This document shows, in pieces, positions 15,294 through 22,399 of a stretch of 22,399 bases of DNA. The position numbers were made by a program, and so were the translations under genes. The DNA comes from IMCC26077 sp964418325 (lineage in GTDB: Bacteria > Actinomycetota > Actinomycetes > Nanopelagicales > Nanopelagicaceae): assembly GCA_964418325.1 (NCBI GenBank), contig CAYQLC010000021.1, positions 1-22,399 of the forward strand, given 5' to 3'. The notes below the pieces were generated by a model, which searched no databases, was not told the origin of the DNA, and saw nothing but the letters and a program-made list of their open reading frames with translations. Position 1 is the stretch's first letter; each line of letters opens with the position of its first letter.

Positions 15294-16246
15294 CAACTTG
15301 CCTTCCCTAGAACCTCGTCAATAAAACTCTGTTCAGTAATTCCGTTTGTTCCACTGGGTAATCCCGCCCAATCGCCAAACTGACTTGCGACCCGAGCACC
15401 TGAGATTGTCCCCTGTCGAACCGCATCAGCAACGGTCAAACCGCCAAGTAATCCAGAGATAACTCCGCTGGTAAATGCATCACCTGATCCCACGGGATCT
15501 ACAGATTTCACTTGGGGAGGATTGACAATAGTGATTGTGCCATCAACGCAATAGCTCAGTTGCTCTGGGCCATGCGTCATGATGACAAGTGAGTTATTGC
15601 GAGATGCTGCGATCGTGAGAGCTTCTTGGGGATTGCTAGTGCCAAAGACTGCGCAATACTCATCTTCGCCACCAATAAGTAGATCGACATCACGAGCAAT
15701 CGGCTCAAGGACTTTGCGTGCCTCTGCTTCGCTCCACAGTTTTCTTCGAATGTTGAGATCAAAGCTCTTCTTGATTCCTACCTTTCGTGCAATCTCTAGC
15801 CCCGCAGCAGCTGTTGCAGCGGCAGTTGGTGAGATGGCACAGGTGATGCCGGTGGTGTGCAACCAGCGTGATTGCGAGATCAATGCTTTATCGAGATCCG
15901 CAGGTTGCATCAACGAAGCCGCCGCACCTTTACGAAGATAGGTTGCTTCAACCGGAGCAGTCGTTCCTGGATTACGAATCATCGCGCTACTAAAACTATC
16001 TACGCGTTTGACGCCAGAAACATCAACGCCTTCGGCAGCAAAATCAGCAAGTACCGCGCTTCCCAATTGATCATTTCCCATTAGCGTGAAAAAGTGTGCG
16101 CTCAATCCGAGTCGACAGACTCCCACTGCAACATTGCCTTCAGCTCCTGCAGTGCTTCGACTGTAAGTTCGAGCGGTGAGCACTGAATCAGTATCGCTGG
16201 CGAGGAATAGCGCCATCGCCTCGCCGAAGGTATAAAGATCAGGCAT
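15293..16246 (-). CDS. kdgK: 2-keto-3-deoxygluconate kinase (PfkB family)
   Basis: Predicted to phosphorylate 2-keto-3-deoxy-gluconate/galactonate with ATP; 317 aa, a usual ribokinase-family size. Seen: N-terminal FGEAMALF, the substrate-binding segment STAGAEGNVAVGVCRLG (31-47), FDLNIRRKLW (162-171; KDG kinases have DxNxRxxLW here), GGEDEY, and the ATP/anion-hole motif DPVGSGDAFTSG with the catalytic base D256. It sits between the SMP-30 lactonase (8-base overlap) and eda (TGATG), so translation of the three is coupled. The immediate eda neighbour makes a KDG-type substrate much more likely than fructose or ribose. Its Shine-Dalgarno is weak, as expected for a coupled start. Confidence 0.92.
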   Translation of the reverse strand: MPDLYTFGEAMALFLASDTDSVLTARTYSRSTAGAEGNVAVGVCRLGLSAHFFTLMGNDQLGSAVLADFAAEGVDVSGVKRVDSFSSAMIRNPGTTAPVEATYLRKGAAASLMQPADLDKALISQSRWLHTTGITCAISPTAAATAAAGLEIARKVGIKKSFDLNIRRKLWSEAEARKVLEPIARDVDLLIGGEDEYCAVFGTSNPQEALTIAASRNNSLVIMTHGPEQLSYCVDGTITIVNPPQVKSVDPVGSGDAFTSGVISGLLGGLTVADAVRQGTISGARVASQFGDWAGLPSGTNGITEQSFIDEVLGKAS

Positions 16247-17135
16247 TCGTTGCCAGGAAAGTGAAGGTATTGGTTGCCTTACCGCGCACTCCAGGGGTGG
16301 CGATAAATGTCATGCCAGCCTCAGGAGCCTCACCATCTGCACTGTCATCACGAGCGCTAGTGATGATTAATTGATCGAGATTGGCGCCAGCGAAAGCTCC
16401 TGAAGTAATTCTGCGCGCAGGTAGATCAATCTGTTCGATGAGTTTTCCGCTGCTACCGTCAAAGCATCGGATTGCCGATCCTTCCCAGAATGCAATCCAA
16501 AGATTGTCATCGGCATCCATACAGAAACCATCAGGCATGCCAAACTCATCAGGAAACTCGATAAATGTCCGTCGATTTTTGATATCACGCTCTTCTACAT
16601 CAAATTTATCAACTCTTCGCAATGGAGTGTCAACATAGAACATCGACTTTTGATCGACAGTCCAATCGATGCCATTACTAATCGTGACATCACCAAATAA
16701 TCGACGGATATGAGAGCCGCCCTTTTGTAATTGGTAGAGCGCACCAGCATTAGTTTCAAAGTCGTAGGTCATCGACCCAAGGAATAAATCTCCCCATGGG
16801 GCGACCTTCGCATCATTCCAACGCAAATTCTTCGATGAACGGTATCCATCAGCCTCTACGCGACCAGGGACTTTCCGATAGTTACCGGCAACATCTCGCA
16901 CATGAGGACCGTGAGCAGTTCCGAGCAATTCGCCACCTTCAGCTAAAGGAATGACGAAGCCAACATCCTCAGGTGTTTGGTACTCCCCAATTTCTCCACT
17001 CACGAGATTGCGCCACCGGACAGCCTTTCCATAGATATCAACCCACATCACGTGATTATTGTTCGCACCCGATGAGGTAGGACCTTCACCAAGAACATTT
17101 CGTCGCGAATCGAAAACTTCTGCCTTGAGCGCCAT
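16239..17135 (-). CDS. SMP-30/gluconolactonase family lactonase
   Basis: A calcium/zinc-dependent six-bladed propeller lactonase, probably opening an aldono-lactone to the aldonate; 298 aa, typical size. Seen: the metal Glu17 in LGEGP, RWNDAKVAPWGDLFLGSM (105-122), N154 in ISNGIDW, D202 in PDGFCMDADDNLWIAFW. Those three metal ligands are intact. No signal peptide, so the enzyme is cytosolic, fitting a sugar dehydrogenase product made inside the cell. First gene of the kdgK/eda run, with GGGAGG at 17144-17149 before its ATG and a perfect palindrome in the short gap to glcD. Possible lactones are glucono-, galactono-, xylono-, arabino- or fuconolactone; context does not choose. Confidence 0.92.
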   Translation of the reverse strand: MALKAEVFDSRRNVLGEGPTSSGANNNHVMWVDIYGKAVRWRNLVSGEIGEYQTPEDVGFVIPLAEGGELLGTAHGPHVRDVAGNYRKVPGRVEADGYRSSKNLRWNDAKVAPWGDLFLGSMTYDFETNAGALYQLQKGGSHIRRLFGDVTISNGIDWTVDQKSMFYVDTPLRRVDKFDVEERDIKNRRTFIEFPDEFGMPDGFCMDADDNLWIAFWEGSAIRCFDGSSGKLIEQIDLPARRITSGAFAGANLDQLIITSARDDSADGEAPEAGMTFIATPGVRGKATNTFTFLATNA

Positions 17136-17166
17136 GATTGCAGCCTCCCTATTGCACCTCTCACCC

Positions 17167-17183
17167 AGTAGCCTAGGGCTACT
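17167..17183. promoter_or_regulatory. Perfect 7-3-7 palindrome, candidate operator
   Basis: AGTAGCC-TAG-GGCTACT lies in the 63-base divergent gap between the SMP-30 gene and glcD, ending 15 bases before the glcD ATG. The shape and place suit a dimeric repressor site controlling both operons. It does not match a regulator site that I recognise, and no regulator gene is in the window. As RNA it could also be a small hairpin just upstream of the glcD Shine-Dalgarno (GGAGG, 17189-17193). Confidence 0.55.
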
Positions 17184-17198
17184 TTAGAGGAGGGGAAA

Positions 17199-18581
17199 AT
17201 GGCAGAACAATCGCTGGCATCAGCCCTCACCTCCCTTTTAGGAGCTGACCGAGTCCTCTCTGATCCCGCCGCACGCGAGGCTTATAGTCGCGATGCCACC
17301 CCACTTTTCCGAGGGCTTCCTGAAGTAGTGGTCACTCCGCATTCAACTGCCGAAGTAGCAGAGGTCGTCAAGTTTGCGCGCGCAACAAAGACACCAATAA
17401 TCGCTCGCGGCGCGGGAAGTAATCTCTGCGCAGCGACAGTTCCACTTCGCGGTGGCATCGTATTGAGCATGATGCAGATGAAGAAAATTCTCGAGGTCTC
17501 GCGTAATGAATTATTAGCAGTTGTCCAACCTGGTGTGTCAACGCAGCAACTCGATGAGGCAGTGGCCAAAGAAGGCTTGATGTACGTGCCCGATCCAGGA
17601 TCGAAGACAGTCTCTACTATTGGCGGAAACGTGGCTACCAGTGCCGGTGGATTACGTGGTTTGAAATATGGCACGACAAAAAATTACATCCTTGGGCTTG
17701 AGGCAGTCCTGGGCACTGGGGAGATTATTCGCACCGGCGGTCGCCTAGTAAAAGATGTGGCAGGTTATGACATTACTCGCCTGCTCATAGGTAGCGAAGG
17801 CACGCTTGCGGTATTCACTGAAATCACCACCGTCTTAAGCCCTCGCCCCAAGAGTTCACAATATGGCGTTGCCTATTTCAACAATCTTGCCGATGCATCC
17901 GTAGCAGTCGATACGATTGTTGCGACGGGAATTTTGCCGGCTACATTGGAATTTCTCGACAACACCTGTATCAAAGCGGTAGAAGAATTTGCCCACTTGG
18001 GGCTCGATACCCAAGCTGGCGCGCTCCTGCTTTTTGGCGATGATGGCAATCAAGAGAGCGTGGCAAAGTCTGTCAGCGCGATGGCAGATATCTCCACTTC
18101 GGCTAAAGGTGTGCGCGCAGTGACCCTCGCTCCTGATGTAGCAGCGGCTGAGGCGCTGCTTTATGCCCGTCGCTGCTCATTACCAGCGCTAGCGCGTCTG
18201 GGTTCTATGTCTATCTTGGAAGATATTTCGGTTCCACGTCCGCAATTGAGTAAGGCGGCGGATGCTATCGAAGCTATCGGTGCGAAGTACTCACTTCTGA
18301 TTGGAACCTTCGGTCATGCCGGCGATGGAAATCTCCATCCCACCATCGTCATTGATAAAGATGATAGCGATGAAGTCGCCCGCGCTGAAAGGTCGCTCTC
18401 AGATATCTTCAATCTTGCCCTTGATCTAGGTGGAACCATCACTGGTGAACATGGCGTAGGAAGCGCGAAACTCCCCTACTTACAGGCAAAACTTGGCGAT
18501 GTATCGTTGGCGCTTCATCGCAACATCAAATCTGTCTTTGATCCTGATCAGATTCTCAATCCAGGCAGGTTGGGATCATGA
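17199..18581 (+). CDS. glcD: FAD-linked 2-hydroxyacid oxidase subunit GlcD
   Basis: The FAD subunit of a glycolate/D-lactate-type dehydrogenase, which oxidises a 2-hydroxyacid to the 2-keto acid and passes electrons to the Fe-S partner; 460 aa. Seen: the PCMH-type FAD domain with PEVVVTPHSTAEVAEVVKFA (45-64), PIIARGAGSNLCAATVPLRGG, PDPGSKTVSTIGGNVATSAGG, GRLVKDVAGYDITRLLIGSEGTL; and the C-terminal domain with GHAGDGNLHP (372-381) and GEHGVG (416-421). A strong GGAGG lies 5 bases before the ATG. The next gene, glcF, overlaps by 4 bases (ATGA). Likely substrates are glycolate, from a glycolaldehyde-yielding sugar-acid route, or lactate from a diketo-deoxy route. Membrane association would be through GlcF or none. 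Confidence 0.95.
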   Translation: MAEQSLASALTSLLGADRVLSDPAAREAYSRDATPLFRGLPEVVVTPHSTAEVAEVVKFARATKTPIIARGAGSNLCAATVPLRGGIVLSMMQMKKILEVSRNELLAVVQPGVSTQQLDEAVAKEGLMYVPDPGSKTVSTIGGNVATSAGGLRGLKYGTTKNYILGLEAVLGTGEIIRTGGRLVKDVAGYDITRLLIGSEGTLAVFTEITTVLSPRPKSSQYGVAYFNNLADASVAVDTIVATGILPATLEFLDNTCIKAVEEFAHLGLDTQAGALLLFGDDGNQESVAKSVSAMADISTSAKGVRAVTLAPDVAAAEALLYARRCSLPALARLGSMSILEDISVPRPQLSKAADAIEAIGAKYSLLIGTFGHAGDGNLHPTIVIDKDDSDEVARAERSLSDIFNLALDLGGTITGEHGVGSAKLPYLQAKLGDVSLALHRNIKSVFDPDQILNPGRLGS

Positions 18582-19630
18582 GTTCAGATATCACTAAAAA
18601 ATTTACCCAAGCAAAACTAGATCGATGTATCTCCTGCGGATACTGCTTGCCAGCATGTCCCACCTATCAATTAACTGGCGAGGAGCAATCCTCGCCACGT
18701 GGGCGAATCACCCTGATGCGCGCGCTCCAAGATGGCAGATTGCCCTTCTCTGATGAAGGCGCCCAAGAGCAAGCCTCATTCTGTCTCGGTTGTCGCGCTT
18801 GTGAACCGGTCTGTCCGGCAGGTGTCGAATATGGAGTACTCCTTGAAGAGTGGCGCGACATCACTTGGCGTGGACGTAAACGACCGTTGATTATCAAGGC
18901 GCTTTTCCAAATGGTCAGTGCTCCGTGGCGAGTGCGCTTGATGAGCGCGCTATCGCCCACCGCTCGCTCCAGAAATACTTCCTCTGATCTCCACCTCGCG
19001 CTTGGATGTTTTGAACGACGCTTATTTCCCAAGGTAAGTAGAGCGGTCGCCAAACTTGCCCCCAATGTAAATATCGATTCCTCGCAAGGATGTTGTGGTG
19101 CGCTCCATGCTCACAACGGCGACCTTGAAGGTGGAAAGGCTCTTGCAAAGGAGTTAGGAGAGAAGTTGCCTGGCACCATCCTCTCTACTGCCGGTGGCTG
19201 TGCCGCTCATATTTCCGCCGTTCTCGGCAAAGAGCGAGTGCAAGAGTTTTCCCAATGGTGGAGCGCAAATCTCCAACCAATTGTTCGTAACGGGAAACCC
19301 ATCCGAATTGGTCTCCAAGACTCCTGCCACCTTCGAAATGGCATGGGCGTTTTCAAGGAGCCACGAAAAATCCTTGCTCAACTCGGTGAATATGTCGAAG
19401 TGCCTAATGCGCAAGGCTGTTGTGGCGCTGCGGGAAGTTACTCACTGCTTCGCTCCAAAGATAGTAAGAAGGTCATCGCGCCCAAAGTCGCTGCCATCAA
19501 AGATCTCAACCTTGATTATCTTGTGAGCGTCAACCCTGGGTGTACCCGCCAATTAAAAAGCGCGCTGCGTAGGGCGCGTGTGAAAACGAAAGTCGTACAC
19601 ATCGCAGAATTGATAGCGCTTGCTCCATGA
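18578..19630 (+). CDS. glcF: Fe-S subunit of glycolate/2-hydroxyacid oxidase, GlcF
   Basis: Electron-transfer partner of GlcD; 350 aa, shorter than the roughly 400-aa E. coli GlcF. Seen: two [4Fe-4S] motifs, C17-C20-C23-C27 (CISCGYCLPACP) and C69-C72-C75-C79 (CLGCRACEPVCP), then two CCG-type domains, the first with GCF at 143-145 and CC172-173, the second with C250 (QDSCH), CC281-282 and C322 (NPGC). GGCAAH at 206-211 replaces the usual NxxGC(G) of the first CCG domain. It starts within the glcD stop (ATGA) and overlaps the kinase start the same way, so the three genes are coupled. No separate GlcE is present, as in many GlcDF pairs outside enterobacteria. LldE/LutA-type lactate enzymes are related alternatives. 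Confidence 0.93.
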   Translation: MSSDITKKFTQAKLDRCISCGYCLPACPTYQLTGEEQSSPRGRITLMRALQDGRLPFSDEGAQEQASFCLGCRACEPVCPAGVEYGVLLEEWRDITWRGRKRPLIIKALFQMVSAPWRVRLMSALSPTARSRNTSSDLHLALGCFERRLFPKVSRAVAKLAPNVNIDSSQGCCGALHAHNGDLEGGKALAKELGEKLPGTILSTAGGCAAHISAVLGKERVQEFSQWWSANLQPIVRNGKPIRIGLQDSCHLRNGMGVFKEPRKILAQLGEYVEVPNAQGCCGAAGSYSLLRSKDSKKVIAPKVAAIKDLNLDYLVSVNPGCTRQLKSALRRARVKTKVVHIAELIALAP

Positions 19631-20571
19631 GCGACGAGTTCTCGCAACGAACGCTTGAAAATTTATTAGGTAAACATCGCTTTGAAGTTGAGATACTCTC
19701 GGGTGGCGTCTCCTGCGATACTGCAAAGGTCTTGTGGAGTGAAGGAAATGATAAAAATGGCGCAGTTGTTAAGCGCGCTCTAGCCCAGTTGCGAGTCCCT
19801 GGCACTTGGCAGGCAGATGTCGATCGAATTCTTGCAGAAGCCGATGCAATCGAGCTCTTTGGTGCTCTCACCCCAGAGCATGTCCCCAAATTGATTTCAC
19901 GTAGTGACGACGATCTTGCAATAGCCATTGAATTAGCGGCAGATGATATGCGCGACTGGCGATTTTCAATGCTTGATGGGGTTGTCGAACCTCAGGTCGG
20001 TTCGACGCTTGGGAAAGTTCTTGCAACCTGGCATCGTGCTACCCGAGATGCACCATTACCCTTGCGGATCATCGATGGCAAGAAGCGATTATTTGACTTA
20101 CGAGCAGGTGCTTTTTACGGCGGAATGGCCAAAACCTGGCCAGAATTTGCTCCGCTAATCACCTCACTCTCAGAAGAACTTATGGAGTCTCGAGAGTGCG
20201 CAGTCCATGGTGATTTCAGCCCGAAGAACATTCTGCACGGCTCAAGCGGCACCTGGGTCCTCGATTTTGAAGTCACTCATCAAGGCGCGCCAGTCTTTGA
20301 CTTGGGATATATGTCTGCACATCTGAATTTGAAAGCTATCAAATTGGATTCGCAGCGAGATTTAGTCGCGCAAACTCTTCAAAATTTCCTGTCTTCATAT
20401 CAAGAACACGCTGGCGCACTACCCACCAATATTTCAGCCCACGCCGGAGTCATCATGGCAGTACGCGTAGTAGGAATCTCCCAAGTGAATTATTTAGATG
20501 ATGCAGAAAAGCAACGAGCAATCACTCGCGCACGAGAATTACTCAATGGAGCGTCGGTACTTATCCCTTGA
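19627..20571 (+). CDS. APH-fold small-molecule phosphotransferase
   Basis: A kinase of the aminoglycoside phosphotransferase/choline-kinase-like superfamily, 314 aa, cytosolic. Seen: an N-lobe with SGGVSCDTAKV (25-35; substitute for a P-loop) and the putative ATP-binding K49 (AVVKRA), the Brenner motif HGDFSPKN (194-201, D196 catalytic, N201 metal), and DFE at 213-215 as the Mg site, followed by APVFDLGY. No resistance-type substrate motif is seen. The ATGA overlap with glcF makes it part of the glycolate/lactate oxidase operon, so a sugar, glycerate-like or amino-alcohol substrate seems more likely than an antibiotic. The 3' end overlaps the convergent permease gene by 11 bases. Family sure, substrate unknown. 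Confidence 0.85.
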   Translation: MSDEFSQRTLENLLGKHRFEVEILSGGVSCDTAKVLWSEGNDKNGAVVKRALAQLRVPGTWQADVDRILAEADAIELFGALTPEHVPKLISRSDDDLAIAIELAADDMRDWRFSMLDGVVEPQVGSTLGKVLATWHRATRDAPLPLRIIDGKKRLFDLRAGAFYGGMAKTWPEFAPLITSLSEELMESRECAVHGDFSPKNILHGSSGTWVLDFEVTHQGAPVFDLGYMSAHLNLKAIKLDSQRDLVAQTLQNFLSSYQEHAGALPTNISAHAGVIMAVRVVGISQVNYLDDAEKQRAITRARELLNGASVLIP

Positions 20572-21472
20572 GGGAACCGCTGAGGAGTCCACGAAGGAAA
20601 TAGCGCCCAAGGAATATATATACGATCAAAGTAGGCAACGAGACGATTAATGATGCCGTCATGTTTAGACCGTAGAAGACCTGATTACTTGATCCCGTGA
20701 TGAAGTTCAAGGTCGTGGTTGCGACCGAGAGTTTGGGCGAACCGCCGGTGAGGAAGATTGCAAAGAGGAAGTCGTTCCAGGCAGAGGTGAACTGCCAGAT
20801 AAGCACGACCACGAAAGCGGGTAATGAGAGCGGGAGGATAATCGAGCGATAGATGCGGATCCGTGAGGCCTTATCGACCAATCCAGCTTCGATCAGCTCA
20901 TCCGGGATGCTTGCATAGTAGTTCCGGAAGATGAGTGTGCAAATAGGAATTCCATAGATTACGTGCGCCATTACCAGCACATAAATTGACTTGTTTACGC
21001 CCATATTTGTTACAAGCTGAACAAGCGGGATCATGACCGCTTGATAAGGAATGAACATGCCAAAGAGGAAGAGTGTGAAGACGATATTCGAGCCGGGGAA
21101 TTTCCACTTGGCGAAAACATATCCGTTAATTGAGCCGATGATTGCCGAAATGATGGAGGACTGCACCACGAAGAAGAGCGTGCGGGTCATTGACTCACCA
21201 AGGCTGAAGGCGGAGAAGTAATCACCACCACTCCAAGAGATTGGCCATGCTGAGAAGTCCAAGCTCTTTGGGAGATCAAAGGCATTGACTAGATAAACAT
21301 CTTTGACGCCCTTGAGTGAGTTCACCACCAGCACATAAATTGGCATGACAATCAAGAACCAAATAAAGGTCAACGACGCATAGCGGAAGATGAGCCAGAA
21401 CTGTTCTTTGCCAGAACGCTTTCGCTTATTAGCTACTGGAGTTGGTTTCTTCTCAAGAAGTTCTGCGGTCAT
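20561..21472 (-). CDS. Sugar ABC transporter permease, MalG/CUT1 type
   Basis: An inner-membrane permease of 303 aa, one half of the pore of a carbohydrate uptake transporter. Seen: a cytoplasmic, Lys/Arg-rich N-terminus (KRKRSGKEQF) followed by about six hydrophobic membrane segments (near 29-52, 99-120, 132-152, 164-182, 215-234 and 265-284) and the ATPase-docking EAA loop EAGLVDKASRIRIYRSIILPL (residues about 188-208). No ATPase or binding protein is in the window. The ATG is inside the stop of the upstream permease (ATGA). Many actinobacterial sugar permeases share one MsiK-type ATPase, which would explain the missing one. The substrate cannot be read from the sequence; the neighbouring sugar-acid genes suggest a sugar or uronate. 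Confidence 0.95.
   Translation of the reverse strand: MTAELLEKKPTPVANKRKRSGKEQFWLIFRYASLTFIWFLIVMPIYVLVVNSLKGVKDVYLVNAFDLPKSLDFSAWPISWSGGDYFSAFSLGESMTRTLFFVVQSSIISAIIGSINGYVFAKWKFPGSNIVFTLFLFGMFIPYQAVMIPLVQLVTNMGVNKSIYVLVMAHVIYGIPICTLIFRNYYASIPDELIEAGLVDKASRIRIYRSIILPLSLPAFVVVLIWQFTSAWNDFLFAIFLTGGSPKLSVATTTLNFITGSSNQVFYGLNMTASLIVSLPTLIVYIFLGRYFLRGLLSGSLKG
20564..20575. repeat. Dyad at convergent overlap of kinase and permease genes
   Basis: TCCCT-TG-AGGGA spans the overlapping ends of the two genes, covering the kinase TGA (20569-20571). The loop would need to open to four bases (TCCC/GGGA stem). No T-run, so a terminator role is doubtful. Confidence 0.3.
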
Positions 21473-22377
21473 CGGTTCTCATTCTCCTGTTTTATGACCC
21501 AACGAAGGTAAGGGATAATGATGAGGGCAATAAGAAGGAGCAAAACAACGGCAATTGCTGTTCCCTTTGCATAATTTCTCTGATCGAATGTGGATTCCCA
21601 CATATACACCGCAACGACCTGAGTCACATACGACTTACCATTGATTCCAATAATCAAATCAAAGACCTTCATGGAGACGTGGCCCAAGATAATTAAGACT
21701 GTGAATAGCGTTGGCGTGAGTTGCGGAAAGAGCACATACCGGTAGATCTTCGCCTCGGATGCGCCATCAACGCGCGCGGCCTCACGCATGTCATCAGGAA
21801 TTCCACGGAAGCCAGCAAGGAAGAGTGCTAGAACGTAGCCAGCCATCTGCCAAATTGCAGGTAGCGCCAGGGCATACGCAGCGCCATTTTCAGAGAGGTA
21901 CCACGAGTTCTGCAAGAACCCAAGGCCCACTTTTTGCAAAAGTAAATTTAAACCGCCCGCATCGGCATCCACGTTGGAGTTAAGTAGCCAGTTCCACACT
22001 GTACCCATGGCGATAAATGAGATAGCTAGCGGATATAAGTAGAAGGAGCGGAAGAATCCCTCCCCCTTGATGCCCTTCTCAAGCAGGAGCGCCATAATGA
22101 AACCGGCGATTGTTGTACCAACAATAAAAACGACAGTGAACTTGATGAGGTTTTCAAAAGCATGAGTGAAACGTGTATCGGATAAGAGGTTGGTGTAATT
22201 CTGTAATCCAACAAATTTCGGTTCTTTTATCGAAGCGCTAATCCGATCAGTCATCGAGATGCGAATGGTCCAAGCAATCATGCCGTAGACAAAAATTGCG
22301 ACTGCTGCGATTGATGGAACAACGAGCAAGAAGCCACCTATCCAGGTGGAGACTCGCTTACTCGACTGCAACGCCAT
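21469..22377 (-). CDS. Sugar ABC transporter permease, MalF/CUT1 type
   Basis: The partner permease of 302 aa. Seen: a first membrane segment (GGFLLVVPSIAAVAIFVYG, 14-32), a following periplasmic stretch with FVGLQNYTNLLSDTRF typical of MalF/UgpA proteins, five further membrane segments, and the EAA loop EAARVDGASEAKIYRYVLFPQL. It starts at ATG 22377, with a modest AGGA about 8 bases upstream, close to the right edge. The second permease begins in its stop codon (ATGA). In CUT1 operons the binding-protein gene usually precedes the MalF-type gene, so it is expected just right of the window. This gene and its partner are convergent to the glcDF/kinase operon. Confidence 0.95.
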   Translation of the reverse strand: MALQSSKRVSTWIGGFLLVVPSIAAVAIFVYGMIAWTIRISMTDRISASIKEPKFVGLQNYTNLLSDTRFTHAFENLIKFTVVFIVGTTIAGFIMALLLEKGIKGEGFFRSFYLYPLAISFIAMGTVWNWLLNSNVDADAGGLNLLLQKVGLGFLQNSWYLSENGAAYALALPAIWQMAGYVLALFLAGFRGIPDDMREAARVDGASEAKIYRYVLFPQLTPTLFTVLIILGHVSMKVFDLIIGINGKSYVTQVVAVYMWESTFDQRNYAKGTAIAVVLLLLIALIIIPYLRWVIKQENENR

Positions 22378-22399
22378 CAGTTAATCCTGACTCTCTTTC
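22378..22399. other. Right edge upstream of the permease pair
   Basis: Only 22 bases upstream of the permease start. They hold a weak Shine-Dalgarno for it; whether the preceding gene's stop lies here cannot be decided from so short a piece. Confidence 0.4.

Noticed and set aside
1..22399. CRISPR array, insertion sequence, integrase or phage genes
   Set aside because: No regularly spaced direct repeats, no transposase or recombinase motifs and no coding stretch of alien composition were found.

Overview
The window reads as chromosome from a free-living, probably small-genome actinobacterium. Evidence: class II fructose-bisphosphatase (GlpX), a PPDK-type gluconeogenic enzyme, GlcD/GlcF with actinobacterial-looking motifs, base composition near 50% GC by eye, and very tight packing. 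Most same-strand neighbours overlap by 1-8 bases or sit a few bases apart, and no gap between genes exceeds about 150 bases. A freshwater acI/Nanopelagicales-like lineage fits, but that is an inference from gene content and style. There is no rRNA, tRNA, CRISPR, transposase, phage gene or convincing pseudogene.

Layout, left to right. (1) 2-532 (+): the 3' part of an unrecognised gene entering from the left. (2) 7245-522 (-): a seven-gene run, transcribed in the order sugar-acid dehydratase (IlvD/Edd family), glpX, RidA, SDR, N-acyl-D-amino-acid deacylase, RidA-like protein without the usual Arg, second SDR. (3) 7394-8242 (+): a divergent FAH-fold diketo-acid hydrolase. The divergent gap carries a perfect 8-base inverted repeat around a smaller hairpin. 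(4) 12803-8268 (-): PPDK, a XylX-like 2-keto-3-deoxy-pentonate dehydratase (FAH fold) and a D-2-hydroxyacid dehydrogenase, closing on a short terminator. (5) 12931-13737 (+): a third SDR, possibly leaderless. (6) 17135-13755 (-): SMP-30/gluconolactonase, KDG kinase, KDPG-type aldolase and a U32-peptidase-like protein. (7) 17199-20571 (+): glcD, glcF and an APH-fold kinase, with a perfect 7-3-7 palindrome in the gap to the SMP-30 gene. (8) 22377-20561 (-): two sugar ABC permeases, continuing beyond the right edge.

How the genes fit together (inference). The locus is a catabolic island for aldonic/uronic-type sugar acids and their lactones. The ABC permeases import a sugar or derivative. An SDR and the SMP-30 lactonase would make the aldonate, and the IlvD/Edd dehydratase a 2-keto-3-deoxy acid. 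That intermediate has three visible exits: KDG kinase plus KDPG aldolase (pyruvate and glyceraldehyde-3-phosphate); the XylX-like dehydratase (Weimberg-type, towards 2-oxoglutarate semialdehyde); and SDR oxidation plus FAH hydrolysis (diketo-deoxy-aldonate route, giving pyruvate and lactate or glycolate). GlcD/GlcF would oxidise the 2-hydroxyacid. PPDK and GlpX would return pyruvate and triose phosphates to hexose. The D-aminoacylase/RidA/SDR block points to a second substrate type, N-acylated D-amino acids, sharing the operon.

The most interesting leads are the RidA-SDR-D-aminoacylase-SDR-RidA block inside a sugar-acid operon, the stand-alone U32-like gene in the KDG operon, the inverted repeats in all three divergent gaps, and the short dyads at all four convergent gene ends.
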